In this document: piece after piece, positions 54,278 through 63,403 of the stretch
Layout: each line of letters starts with the position of its first letter
Position numbering within the stretch: the first letter of the stretch is position 1
DNA from: Saprospiraceae bacterium
GTDB taxonomy: Bacteria; Bacteroidota; Bacteroidia; Chitinophagales; Saprospiraceae
Direction: 5' to 3'
Length of the DNA stretch: 64,000 bases
NCBI GenBank assembly: GCA_028280415.1
Contig: JANQLV010000023.1
Location: 310,001-374,000, forward strand
Position numbers and translations under genes: made by a program
The notes under the pieces: generated by a model
The model's database searches: none
What the model was told of the DNA's origin: nothing
What the model saw: only the letters and a program-made list of their open reading frames with translations

Positions 54278-56023
54278 TTAATCAGTTTTTAACAGGATTG
54301 CCTTTTCCAAAATAATTGTTCCTTCGGGTGACTGAAACTGAATAAAAAACAGGCCACTAAGTTTTTTACTAAAATCAACTTCTAAATGCTGAAGCTGCCC
54401 GTCGCAGAAGACTTTGTGGTGATCCACCTGTCTTCCTTGACCATCGTAGATTCGAACGGAACCTTCGCCGACAGAACTGCTTTGAAAATTGATTTGTAAA
54501 AATTGTTGGAAAGGGTTTGGATAAACTTCTAATATATTTTGACCAAATGATGTCTGTTTGGAATTATTTTCATGGACCGTATTCAACGGCGGCAGTAATT
54601 GCGTTTCCTGTGCGATCATGGAAGGCCCGGGTTGGCTACAATCCCGTAATTGATCCACAATGTTTTGCATGGTTGAGCTACCAATTTGCCCAGGTATAAA
54701 ACCGCCGGTTATTTCTTGAATGCTAAATGCGGATTTATCAAAATAACTCAATTCATTCATCTGAATTTGACAATAATCATGAGGTGTTTCGGATAAATAA
54801 AGAGCGAATAAGTTTTCTTCGAGACTTGCACTATTTTTTCCATAAGAAAAGCCATGGCAGTAACTACCATCCGGATATCGGACCTGCATACCATCGGTCT
54901 CTCCATTGGCTTCGATGAGTGTCCAGGAAGGACTTACCGTAGTTCCCTGATAAGTATTGTACTGCTTGCTGAAATCCCACTGGGAGGTACTGCCTTCAAA
55001 ATAGTTTGGATTTTCCAGTGCCAGGAGATAGTGAAAATCCAGATTACTATCGGTAGGATCCTCATTACTGGATAAAGCAGTATTGAGCGCATGTCCGGAC
55101 TCAAAGATGGTAATGATACTTCCATTGGGTACAGCGGCCCAATTGGGGACATTGCCAAACTTAATAAACCCGGGATCAATGTTTAATGAATCCCCATTGA
55201 CCAGGGTAGTATCTTGTCCCGGAATCAGTTGCCCGTTATTATCATCAATGATGAAACCCCGGAGGTCCGTGGTAGCCTCACATGTTCCATCGCCGTATAC
55301 CAGTAATTCTACCATTCCGGGAATTGTACTGGTATGAGTATTGTCCCTGAAGGTTGATCTGAGCACATAAATTTTCGGAGGTGTGATTGGTGGACATACA
55401 TCACGAAGGTGAATTTTATCCGTAAAGGTGCAGCAGGGGATTGGCCCATGTTCTGTGATTAAAGAAACTTCCAAATCAACAACTGTCCCGTCTACATACA
55501 CCGGGACGGAGGGCTCATTGGATGTATAAATATAGCCGGTTGGATAAACCGGAGAAGGAGCGGTAGCTATCCAGTTAATATCCAGGTATTCGTAAGGAAC
55601 ATCCACACCATTTAGCGTGAAATTAAAACCTACCACAATACAAGGGTAGATCGTTCCGTCGCGACTGGAGCCAGGTACTGGCTGTGGCACATACCAGGTA
55701 GTTAGTTCAAATGCACAGTTTGAAATATCTGGAACTTCCAGTACGATAGTTTCAATACATCCTTCCTCGTCTTCTCCTGAAATGGTATAAATGCCGGGAG
55801 CTAATTGGCTACGGTTTAAACTTTCAATACTGTCCAGCCAAATGTAATCGATGTAACTTGGAGGCTCATCAATTTGAATAGAACCGTTTCCTTCCCCACA
55901 GGTAGCAGGGCTAATATTTATGTTTTCAAAATAATTTTCCTGACTAAGAAGAATATTATTGAAAAAGAAAAGAAAAAAAAGAAGCGGATAAATCGGTTTG
56001 AGTATCCCTTTGATAAAAGACAT
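54278..56023 (-). CDS. T9SS-sorted secreted protein upstream of RHS2
   Basis: This 581-residue protein starts at MSFIKGILKPIYPLLFF, chosen because it gives a proper signal peptide (ending LLSQ); an ATG 36 bases upstream is in frame. A SprB-like repeat follows (INISPATCGEGNGSIQIDE, about 30-90). A long unassigned beta-rich part comes next. The C-terminal about 85 residues form a type A T9SS sorting domain (LEVYPNPFQQFLQINFQ, IYDGQGRQV, LSGLFFIQFQS). It should be exported to the cell surface through the type IX system. The RHS2 gene follows 139 bp later on the same strand, so the two may form one unit and the protein may help display or deliver RHS2 (inference). Confidence 0.82.
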   Translation of the reverse strand: MSFIKGILKPIYPLLFFLFFFNNILLSQENYFENINISPATCGEGNGSIQIDEPPSYIDYIWLDSIESLNRSQLAPGIYTISGEDEEGCIETIVLEVPDISNCAFELTTWYVPQPVPGSSRDGTIYPCIVVGFNFTLNGVDVPYEYLDINWIATAPSPVYPTGYIYTSNEPSVPVYVDGTVVDLEVSLITEHGPIPCCTFTDKIHLRDVCPPITPPKIYVLRSTFRDNTHTSTIPGMVELLVYGDGTCEATTDLRGFIIDDNNGQLIPGQDTTLVNGDSLNIDPGFIKFGNVPNWAAVPNGSIITIFESGHALNTALSSNEDPTDSNLDFHYLLALENPNYFEGSTSQWDFSKQYNTYQGTTVSPSWTLIEANGETDGMQVRYPDGSYCHGFSYGKNSASLEENLFALYLSETPHDYCQIQMNELSYFDKSAFSIQEITGGFIPGQIGSSTMQNIVDQLRDCSQPGPSMIAQETQLLPPLNTVHENNSKQTSFGQNILEVYPNPFQQFLQINFQSSSVGEGSVRIYDGQGRQVDHHKVFCDGQLQHLEVDFSKKLSGLFFIQFQSPEGTIILEKAILLKTD

Positions 56024-56439
56024 ACCTCTTCCATCTAAAATGGTTTGTTTTGAGATCATTCTAGTATTTTTTTATAAAGTAAATAAAAGAACCTTCTCGT
56101 ACATGCTAGATGCACAAGTTGATAAAAACGATAGTTCTTTCCCGAATAATGGTCTAAGTCTAAATGTGTTTGTACTGTGCAGTACGTGTCAGTGTTTACG
56201 CAATGGTATCAATGCGTTTTGTACTGGTAATTTTCGTTAATTTTAAGCTGGTCTAATAAAAATTAGTGTGGGCAGTTATGAAAGAGAAGCTTAGCTCTAT
56301 TTTTTGTTGTACATGAGATATTGTGGTACAATATTAAATAAGGTTTTTGAATTTTACAAGCCTTTTTTTTTTATTTTTTTTTGGAATATTTTTTTTAAAG
56401 GTGTGAAAACGGTGCTTGTACTAAGGTGCATATGTTTGA

Positions 56440-56461
56440 TTTTCAATTAATTAATTGAAAA
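56440..56461. repeat. 22-bp perfect palindrome
   Basis: TTTTCAATTAA (56440-56450) is followed directly by its own reverse complement TTAATTGAAAA (56451-56461), with no spacer. It lies in a very AT-rich stretch about 420 bp upstream of the T9SS-sorted gene and could be an operator or simply AT-rich sequence. The rest of 56024-56557 has no gene. Confidence 0.7.
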
Positions 56462-56557
56462 AGCCTTTCACAAAATGCTAAAAAATCAGGGTGTCAATTA
56501 ACCTCTTTTTTTTAATATTTTTTTATTTTTAATTAATTTATTTTTTGTGATATTTTA

Positions 56558-56607
56558 AAAATGAGGTTTTAGTAATTGTTTTTTCCTCAATTCTAAAACC
56601 TCATTTT
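56558..56607 (-). terminator. Intrinsic terminator after the FMN reductase gene
   Basis: AAATGAGGTTTTAG (from 56558) pairs perfectly with CTAAAACCTCATTT (to 56606) around a 20-base loop, with A and T runs on either side that would work in both directions. It starts 2 bases past the stop of the reductase gene. Confidence 0.9.
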
Positions 56608-56608
56608 T

Positions 56609-57145
56609 TTATAAAGCTGCTACAAAAGTATCGAGTTGTGTTTGAAATGCGGTCAGGAGTTCTGACTCCTTTATGCCCTCATCATCTGTAAAGTTTTGCC
56701 CAAAGGATGGCAATGAAAATGAAACAATCGTATTCTGATTCATAAACTTAAACTTGTTTACAGCAATTTCCAAGACCGTTTTTCCACCTCGGCCTCCGGG
56801 AGAAGTGGCCATTAAAAACATCGGTTTGTTCGCCCATACATCCTTTTCTATTCTGGAGATCCAGTCAAAAATATTTTTGAAAGCGGTAGCATAAGCACCA
56901 TTATGCTCGGCAAATGAAATGATAATACCATCACAAGCTTTAATATGTGACTTGAAATCATGCGCCAATTTTGGAATGCCAGAAGTCTTCTCCTTGTCTA
57001 TGCTGTATATTGGCATCTCGAAATCATTTAAGTCTAAAAGATTGACTGCTGCATCAGCAATTTGCTGTGCCGCGAAAGTTGCTAATCTTTTATTGATTGA
57101 AGCTTTGCTACTACTCGCTCCAAATGCTAGAATCTTTTTTCCCAT
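56609..57145 (-). CDS. NADPH-dependent FMN reductase family protein
   Basis: This 178-residue flavodoxin-fold protein reduces FMN or quinones with NAD(P)H in the cytoplasm. It has an N-terminal phosphate-binding loop GASSSKASINKRLA (residues about 9-22), the strand DGIIISFAEHNGAYATAFKNIFDWISR (about 73-99, with the typical E-x-N-x-x-x-P/A-x-x-x-K-N pattern) and the C-terminal FLMATSPGGRGGKTVLE loop. The length is normal. It has its own terminator and is divergent from the gene at 57302. Substrate specificity cannot be read from the sequence. Confidence 0.9.
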   Translation of the reverse strand: MGKKILAFGASSSKASINKRLATFAAQQIADAAVNLLDLNDFEMPIYSIDKEKTSGIPKLAHDFKSHIKACDGIIISFAEHNGAYATAFKNIFDWISRIEKDVWANKPMFLMATSPGGRGGKTVLEIAVNKFKFMNQNTIVSFSLPSFGQNFTDDEGIKESELLTAFQTQLDTFVAAL

Positions 57146-57301
57146 TTTTGTTTTTTAATTTTATTAAACCAAAACAGCAAAATACATAAATAGGTTTACA
57201 GGCAAAGAATACTTGTTCATATAAATCGGATTATCAAATTATTTGATGATAAAGTAATCGTCGAGACTGTTTAATTATTGACTAAAGTTTTACTTTGGAG
57301 G

Positions 57302-58048
57302 ATGGAAAAAAATATGCACCTGGCCGCACAGTATCTAGCCGCAGCGGCTAATAGTTTTTTAGCGCATCGGCCGGATGACAGTCAAGCTAATCTGGAGTTT
57401 GATCTTCAGAACCAAAGGCTCAATACCCGGGCCCTGGATGAAAAAGGGACCTTTCTTTCGCTGTGTTATCAATCGTATAGTCTGGGCTGGCACAGCCCGG
57501 ATCAAGAAACAAAAAACTTAAGTCTGGATAAGCAAAGCCACAAAGCTGTATTAGAATGGTTGCAGAAAATGTCGGCAACGATCCCGGGAAAAAAGTATTC
57601 GTTTGAAGTGACTTATGAAAAGCCTTTTGATATTGGCGAAGATTATGTGCATCAACTGACAGATATTGAGGCCTTAAAAAAGCTGGCCATGCTTCGGGCG
57701 AGGGCTCAGGAAATTATTACGGGGTTTTTGAAAAAAAACAAATTGAAATCGGAAGTTAAAGTCTGGCCGCATCATTTTGATACAGGTGCTTTCGCGGTGC
57801 TTGAAACGGATACCGGATTATCTATTGGTATTGGCCTGGCGATCCCGGATACACTTTCCGAGGATTTTTATTATTATGCAAGCGCATATCTGGGAGAAGG
57901 AGCTATTGATATTAGTCAATTCGGAAATTTATCTAATGGGCGATGGGTCAATGATGGATTCATAGGAGCAATTCTGCCGGCCAATGATCTTTCTGTAAAT
58001 GATGGCATTCTTTTTTTCGATGAAATTTTGAGAGCGGTAAACCATTAA
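57302..58048 (+). CDS. Uncharacterised protein, about 248 aa
   Basis: I do not recognise the family with certainty. The protein is soluble, with a helical N-terminal half (NMHLAAQYLAAAANSFLAHRPDD) and an alpha/beta C-terminal half containing KVWPHHFDTGAFAVLETD, SIGIGLAIPD and YYYASAYLGEGAID. The W-P-H-x-F-D pattern recalls DUF5996-type proteins, but I would not assign it on that alone. The start at 57302 sits directly behind GGAGG; ATG at 57314 has better spacing to that site and is equally likely. It is divergent from the reductase gene and convergent with clpB. Confidence 0.7.
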   Translation: MEKNMHLAAQYLAAAANSFLAHRPDDSQANLEFDLQNQRLNTRALDEKGTFLSLCYQSYSLGWHSPDQETKNLSLDKQSHKAVLEWLQKMSATIPGKKYSFEVTYEKPFDIGEDYVHQLTDIEALKKLAMLRARAQEIITGFLKKNKLKSEVKVWPHHFDTGAFAVLETDTGLSIGIGLAIPDTLSEDFYYYASAYLGEGAIDISQFGNLSNGRWVNDGFIGAILPANDLSVNDGILFFDEILRAVNH

Positions 58049-58111
58049 CATTAAACAGCAGGTCTCTATACCTAAATCATCGTGAATGATAGCATCTCTA
58101 AAAAGGTTTTT

Positions 58112-58170
58112 GGTATGAGGCTTTAGGAGATCCCCGAAAACCTCATACCTGAAATCTGGTGCCTCATACC
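58112..58170. repeat. Three-copy GGTATGAGG element with competing hairpins
   Basis: GGTATGAGGC (58112-58121) can pair with CCTCATACC at 58141-58149 (9 bp) or with GCCTCATACC at 58161-58170 (10 bp). The two structures exclude one another. It lies in the 127 bp between convergent genes and probably forms a transcription-end structure or is a small repeat insertion. Confidence 0.65.
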
Positions 58171-58175
58171 TAAGC

Positions 58176-60944
58176 CTAAGACTTATCTCCTTTTATATCC
58201 TTTACCGCTTTTTCCACATCCTTGGTTGCTTTTTTCAAATCCTCTAACTGCTTTTCTCTATCAACAGCTTGCTCTTTTTTTGCAGCTTTTACTTTGGGTT
58301 TTGATTCTGCTTCTTTGCTGGCCACTTTCTCTTTGCCATCTGCTGTTTTGTTAAATGTCAGCGTTTTCTTATCCGCGCTAATATAGATCGTATCTCCGTT
58401 GGAGAAAGTATTGGAAAGAATGAGTTTTGACAGTTCATTGATTACCTCCTTTTGTAAGACACGCTTTAGAGGACGCGCACCAAACTGTGGATCATAACCC
58501 AGATCGGCCAACAGATTTTTAGCCTTAGCATCGAGCTTTAATGTAATGCCTTGCTTGGCCAACATTTTTCGGGTCTTTTTAAGTAAAAGCTCGAGAATTT
58601 GCTTGATCTCCTCTTTGGTAAGTGGCAGAAACATGATCTGCTCATCAATTCGATTCAAGAATTCTGGTCGAAGGTTTTCTTTTAAATGCTCGAAAACTTC
58701 GGACTTGGTCGTTTCGAGGATATCTGCTTTATGTTCTTCTCCTACCGCTTCCAGGTCTTCAAAATTTTCCAGAATGGTTTCGGCACCCATATTGGATGTC
58801 ATAATAATGATTGTATTCTTAAAATTGGCAACCCGCCCGCGGTTATCGGTCAAACGTCCATCGTCGAGCACCTGTAATAAAATGTTGAAGGTATCGGGAT
58901 GTGCTTTCTCAATTTCATCCAGCAGAATGATCGAATAAGGCTTGCGGCGCACCGCTTCGGTGAGCTGGCCACCTTCATCATAGCCAACATAACCGGGAGG
59001 CGCTCCTACTAATCTGGAAACGGAGTGCTTTTCCTGGTACTCGCTCATGTCGATTCTCGTAATTGCATTTTCATCATTGAAAAGGACAACAGCCAGAGAT
59101 TTTGCCAATTCGGTTTTTCCAACGCCGGTTGGTCCGAGAAAAATGAAAGAACCAATCGGTCGATTTATGTCTTGCAGACCGGCCCGGCTTCTGCGTACGG
59201 CATCCGAAACGGCAGCGACCGCTTCGTGTTGTCCAATTAGTCTCTGTCCGATTTGATCTTCGAGGTTCAGAAGTTTATCTTTTTCACTCTGAAGCATTTT
59301 GGTAACCGGGATGCCGGTAGCCCGTGCTACAACTTCGGCTACATCATTTCCGGTAACCTCTTCGATCGTAAAGCGGTTTTCATCCGGTAGTTGATCCAGT
59401 TTTTCTTCAGCAGCTTTGAGCATGGCTTCTTTTTCTTTGAGTTGCCCGTATCGTATTTTAGCGACAGTTTCAAAATCGCTCTCTCTTTCTGCTTTCTCGG
59501 CGACCTGTTCCAGATCTTCGATTTCTTTTTTTATATTTTGGATGGTATCGACAATTTCTTTTTCGTTTCTCCAGGTAGCGGTCAGAGAGTCCAGGCTTCC
59601 TCTGGCAGTGGCAATCTGTTTGTTGATGACCTCCAGCTTTTGGGGAGAATTTTCTCTTTTAATCGCTTCGCGTTCAATTTCCAGTTGACGAAGTTTGCGT
59701 TCTTGCTCGTCAATCTCTTCCGGGACGGAATCCAGTTCGAGCCTGAGGCGGGCAGCCGCTTCGTCAATCAAGTCTATAGCTTTATCCGGCAAATGTCTGT
59801 CGGCGATATATCGATGGGAAAGTTCTGCTGCTGCAATCAGTGCTTCATCCAGGATTTCTATTTTGTGGTATACTTCGTAGCGATCCTGTAATCCACGCAA
59901 GATGGAAATGGTTTCTTCTACACTGGGTTCATCGATTAGAACAGGTTGAAAACGACGAACCAGCGCTTTATCTTTTTCGAAATATTTTTGATATTCATCC
60001 AGGGTCGTCGCACCAATTGTCTTTAGCTCGCCCCGGGCAAGTGCTGGTTTAAGTATATTGGCTGCATCCATCGCTCCGGCACCACCACCGGCTCCGATCA
60101 GGGTGTGGATTTCATCAATAAACATGATGATCTCTCCATTGGAGGTGGTTACTTCTTTGATAACAGACTTGAGTCTTTCTTCAAACTCTCCTTTGAACTT
60201 CGCACCGGCAATCAAGCCGGCGATGTCCAGCATAAAGATTTTTTTTGTCTTTAGATTTTCCGGCACATCTTGTTTGACAATTCTCCAGGCGATCCCTTCT
60301 ACAATGGCGGTTTTCCCGACGCCCGGTTCACCAATAATGATCGGATTGTTTTTCTTTCTTCTGGAAAGAATATGAAGGACCCTTCTTATTTCTTCATCTC
60401 GACCAATGATCTTGTCCAGTTTTCCGGATTCTGCATGTTCATTGAGGTTGATTCCGAATTTTTTCAGCGCATTATATTTGTTTTCGGCATTTTGATCTTT
60501 TACCTTACTTCCTTTACGCAAATCCTTGATAGCGGCTTTCAAACCTTTCACCGTGGCTCCGTGTCCGGTAAGTGCTTTGGCACCAGCATCATCTCCCTGA
60601 AGAATCCCTAAAAGCATCAGTTCTATAGAAATATAATCGTCATCGAATTCTTTTAAAGCTTTCTTGGCCCGGCTTAGTGCTTTATTGGCTGCATTGGTGA
60701 GATATTGCTTGTCACTGCCTTTGACTTTAGGTGTTTTTTTGATCTCGATTTCCAGTTCGTTTTGCAAGGCAGGAATATTTATATCCATTTTTTTGAAAAG
60801 GAATTCCGTAACGCTTTCGTCGGTCATTATGATCCCTTTGATCAAATGTGCCGTGTCTACGCTTTGCTGTTCGTAACCCGAAGCAATCTGCTGTGCTTTA
60901 AGAATTGCTTCTTGTGCTTTTATCGTAAAATTATCGTAGGTCAT
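58176..60944 (-). CDS. clpB: Chaperone ClpB
   Basis: This 922-residue AAA+ disaggregase works with DnaK/DnaJ to rescue aggregated proteins in the cytoplasm. Domains in order are the N-domain repeats (about 1-145), NBD1 with Walker A GEPGVGKT (near residue 209) and the conserved substrate loop, the long coiled-coil middle domain (about 405-525), NBD2 with GPTGVGKTELAKSL (near 607) and YDEGGQLTEAVRRKPYS, and the C-terminal domain with PQFGARPLKR. The middle domain distinguishes ClpB from ClpA/ClpC. It is longer than the usual 860 residues because of a Lys/Glu-rich tail of about 55 residues. No CIRCE or heat-shock operator was recognised in the 273 bp upstream. Confidence 0.97.
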   Translation of the reverse strand: MTYDNFTIKAQEAILKAQQIASGYEQQSVDTAHLIKGIIMTDESVTEFLFKKMDINIPALQNELEIEIKKTPKVKGSDKQYLTNAANKALSRAKKALKEFDDDYISIELMLLGILQGDDAGAKALTGHGATVKGLKAAIKDLRKGSKVKDQNAENKYNALKKFGINLNEHAESGKLDKIIGRDEEIRRVLHILSRRKKNNPIIIGEPGVGKTAIVEGIAWRIVKQDVPENLKTKKIFMLDIAGLIAGAKFKGEFEERLKSVIKEVTTSNGEIIMFIDEIHTLIGAGGGAGAMDAANILKPALARGELKTIGATTLDEYQKYFEKDKALVRRFQPVLIDEPSVEETISILRGLQDRYEVYHKIEILDEALIAAAELSHRYIADRHLPDKAIDLIDEAAARLRLELDSVPEEIDEQERKLRQLEIEREAIKRENSPQKLEVINKQIATARGSLDSLTATWRNEKEIVDTIQNIKKEIEDLEQVAEKAERESDFETVAKIRYGQLKEKEAMLKAAEEKLDQLPDENRFTIEEVTGNDVAEVVARATGIPVTKMLQSEKDKLLNLEDQIGQRLIGQHEAVAAVSDAVRRSRAGLQDINRPIGSFIFLGPTGVGKTELAKSLAVVLFNDENAITRIDMSEYQEKHSVSRLVGAPPGYVGYDEGGQLTEAVRRKPYSIILLDEIEKAHPDTFNILLQVLDDGRLTDNRGRVANFKNTIIIMTSNMGAETILENFEDLEAVGEEHKADILETTKSEVFEHLKENLRPEFLNRIDEQIMFLPLTKEEIKQILELLLKKTRKMLAKQGITLKLDAKAKNLLADLGYDPQFGARPLKRVLQKEVINELSKLILSNTFSNGDTIYISADKKTLTFNKTADGKEKVASKEAESKPKVKAAKKEQAVDREKQLEDLKKATKDVEKAVKDIKGDKS

Positions 60945-61217
60945 TGAATTTGAAAATTTTGAAAAATATTATTCAGGCTATAAACGGTGAATATTAATTA
61001 TTCTTCACTGGATATTGAATATCCCTAAAACTACCATCCATAACTGAGAATTGAAAGTTTTGTTGGGGAATTTATATATATACATACTTTTTATCGACTG
61101 CTCTGGAGAGAGTCATCGATTTATATCTTTTAACGCTTCCAGAATTATTTCGCGCACTTTGACTAATTGTTTAGATGGGGTATTTCCCAAATCTTGCCAG
61201 AGGTTTTTCAATGTATT

Positions 61218-63005
61218 TTATTTATACGTTTCGATGTTCACATTTTTGATCATTCTGCCTACTGGATAGATTCTATGTGTTGGTTCGTAGTGCCTGGAGT
61301 TTTTATAGATAAAAGCCAACTGATCGTAAGCACTTTTGGCGAAAGCCTGATCTTCTTTTTTGCGTTGCTCAAACTTGGCTTTTAGCTCTGGATCTTCTCG
61401 TAAATATTTTGCCGCCAGGTCTTCAAAAACATAAGGTGAAAAATATTCTTTTTGCATTAAAATACCATCGAAAAAATTCCAGGAAAAAAAGGCATCAGGA
61501 GCTTGTGGCTCCAGCGTTTCGACAATATATCGATTTTCCTCTTGATTAACATAAACGATATAGTCTCCCTTTCGGTATTTCCAGTGCATTTCTATTTTTT
61601 CAACCTGAGTATTATAGTGCAAGTAATGTCCCTCGTAGGCTTCCCGGTTTTTAAAATCGCCGATCCGATAAAGTTCTACTTCGAGTATTTGATCTTTGCT
61701 TAATCGGCTAAGCTCTACACCGTTCCATTTCAAGCGATCAATCACCTGTGTATAAGCCTGTGGAACTATATAAGCGACAGGTTTTTCTACACTTAGAGTT
61801 GGTTTATAAGTATTAAAAAAAGGTATTTCTTTTTCGTAAGGTGCGTCTCGGTCATAATACAAACGATCCTGGCCGCTTACTTCACTCGGTTTGTATTTTG
61901 CTTCGTAGCCTTTGAAAAGTAAAAGGTCTTTCTCCGTGGTATCCAGCGCCCAGTTGAGTTCGAAAGTGTTTTTTGTTTTGGTATTTTGAATGGCAGCATG
62001 CCGGGCAGCTTGCAAGGCTTTCCTTTCCTGATGCATGGTTTTGATCATGCAATCCATGAACTGATAAGTCGACTGCACCCTGTCCTTAAAGGGTTTGAGC
62101 ATATGTGTTTCCGGCATGAAAGAGATCGTATTAAAAAGAGCCGCATAGCCGGAAGAATACCTGGCGAGATCCAGGAATCCTGCGATGCCCTCATCGGGGG
62201 TGTTTCTGGAAAAGACATAAGGTGTCATCTCCCAGCCGCCCTCCTGCATATCCTGATAAAGTTTAGGCAATAAGGTTTGATTCATAAAAGCGGCCAGATT
62301 GGAGTCAAGGCGATTGTGTTGCGTTGCGATAAGTGTTATGGTATATTGATAATCTGCGCCGTTTGAGGTGTGATTGTCGATAAAAACATCGGGCCGCCAT
62401 TCGGTAAAGATTTGATTAAAGGTTTGTGCATTTTTTGAATCACACTTTATGAAATCGCGATTGAGGTCGAGGTTACGTGCATTGGCACGAAAGCCATAAT
62501 TTGCTGGTCCATTTTGATTGGCCCGGGTGCTGTTATTTCTGTTCAGAGCGCCACCAATATTGTAGATTGGAATAAAGAGTAAAACCGTATGTTCCAGATA
62601 ACTTTGCAATTCCGGCTGGGACAGGTAATTTTTTAAAATCATCATCGACGCATCAACACCACAGGGTTCTCCCGCGTGGATCGCATTATTGATCATCAGA
62701 ATTTGCTTGCCTTTTTTACGAATAGAAACCGGATTGAAATCCTGATCTTTTGACAAAACAGCGAGGTGTAAGGGCATACCACTATCGGAGGTTCCATACT
62801 CTTTTAACTGTAGAAAAGGAGAAGCTTCAGCGAGGGTCTTATAAAAATCAATAGCTTCCTCATAAGTAGCCGTTCTGTTATTATTGAGTTCAAACGGTAC
62901 TTGTAAAGCTTTTTGTTCTGCACTGGATAAAAGATCTTTCGTTTGAGCTGTATTATAATTGTTTAAAAGGAGAACAAAACAAGATAAAAGTAAACTACGC
63001 ACCAT
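61218..63005 (-). CDS. M14-family zinc carboxypeptidase, secreted
   Basis: This 595-residue metallopeptidase starts at MVRSLLLSCFVLLLNN, chosen because it gives a signal peptide; an ATG 48 bases upstream would hide it. The zinc motif HAGEPCGVDASMM lies near residue 108. Further conserved segments are NARNLDLNRDF, the third zinc ligand in DNHTSNGADYQYT, and the probable catalytic Glu in FMPETHMLKPF. The C-terminal half (about 340-595) is an unassigned beta-rich region. It removes C-terminal residues from peptides outside the cytoplasm. It lies 273 bp downstream of the clpB start on the same strand, and no operon is evident. Confidence 0.9.
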   Translation of the reverse strand: MVRSLLLSCFVLLLNNYNTAQTKDLLSSAEQKALQVPFELNNNRTATYEEAIDFYKTLAEASPFLQLKEYGTSDSGMPLHLAVLSKDQDFNPVSIRKKGKQILMINNAIHAGEPCGVDASMMILKNYLSQPELQSYLEHTVLLFIPIYNIGGALNRNNSTRANQNGPANYGFRANARNLDLNRDFIKCDSKNAQTFNQIFTEWRPDVFIDNHTSNGADYQYTITLIATQHNRLDSNLAAFMNQTLLPKLYQDMQEGGWEMTPYVFSRNTPDEGIAGFLDLARYSSGYAALFNTISFMPETHMLKPFKDRVQSTYQFMDCMIKTMHQERKALQAARHAAIQNTKTKNTFELNWALDTTEKDLLLFKGYEAKYKPSEVSGQDRLYYDRDAPYEKEIPFFNTYKPTLSVEKPVAYIVPQAYTQVIDRLKWNGVELSRLSKDQILEVELYRIGDFKNREAYEGHYLHYNTQVEKIEMHWKYRKGDYIVYVNQEENRYIVETLEPQAPDAFFSWNFFDGILMQKEYFSPYVFEDLAAKYLREDPELKAKFEQRKKEDQAFAKSAYDQLAFIYKNSRHYEPTHRIYPVGRMIKNVNIETYK

Positions 63006-63403
63006 TTTATACCGGATAAGCTTTTTGGGAAAATTCCCGATGCTAAAATACATGCTTCATCAGGTAAAAAAAATCATCTGAGCAGAAATAGTAAAAGCCC
63101 TGAGGGAGTAATTACAGGACTTTTACATCTTTATATAGAGAGGTTTATTGGGGATTGGAAATTCATTCCAATATAAAAGTAATAAAAAGTCGGACATATC
63201 CGTAGTTTGGAGAGCTTTATATCTGTTATTTTGTGACATGTAATTTGTATGTTGAGTTCTGATCTGATTTTAAACTTGCTGCACCACAATCCTTTTTAAC
63301 TAGTAAATGTTACTATGTTTTGGTGACTAAAAAAAACCGGATTTCAGAGATATGGAGTCACATTTTCAAATCCTGATGACTTCCATGAATGAACCTTGAT
63401 ACC
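63006..63403. other. Intergenic region with hairpins
   Basis: No gene is seen. A short inverted repeat ATTGGAA/TTCCAAT lies at 63154-63172. A hairpin TAAAAGCCCTG/CAGGACTTTTA with one mismatch lies at 63092-63125. A weaker stem, GGATTT/AAATCC (63339-63373), has eight T after it on the minus strand and probably ends the hydantoinase transcript. Confidence 0.6.
63329..63373 (-). terminator. Probable terminator of the hydantoinase B gene
   Basis: On the minus strand GGATTT (63373-63368) pairs with AAATCC (63344-63339) and a run of eight T follows. The stem is short, so the call is moderate. It is 30 bases past the stop codon. Confidence 0.55.

Noticed and set aside
59391-59891. 166-residue open frame antisense to clpB
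   Set aside because: Mirror of the highly conserved clpB middle domain; no independent start or family.
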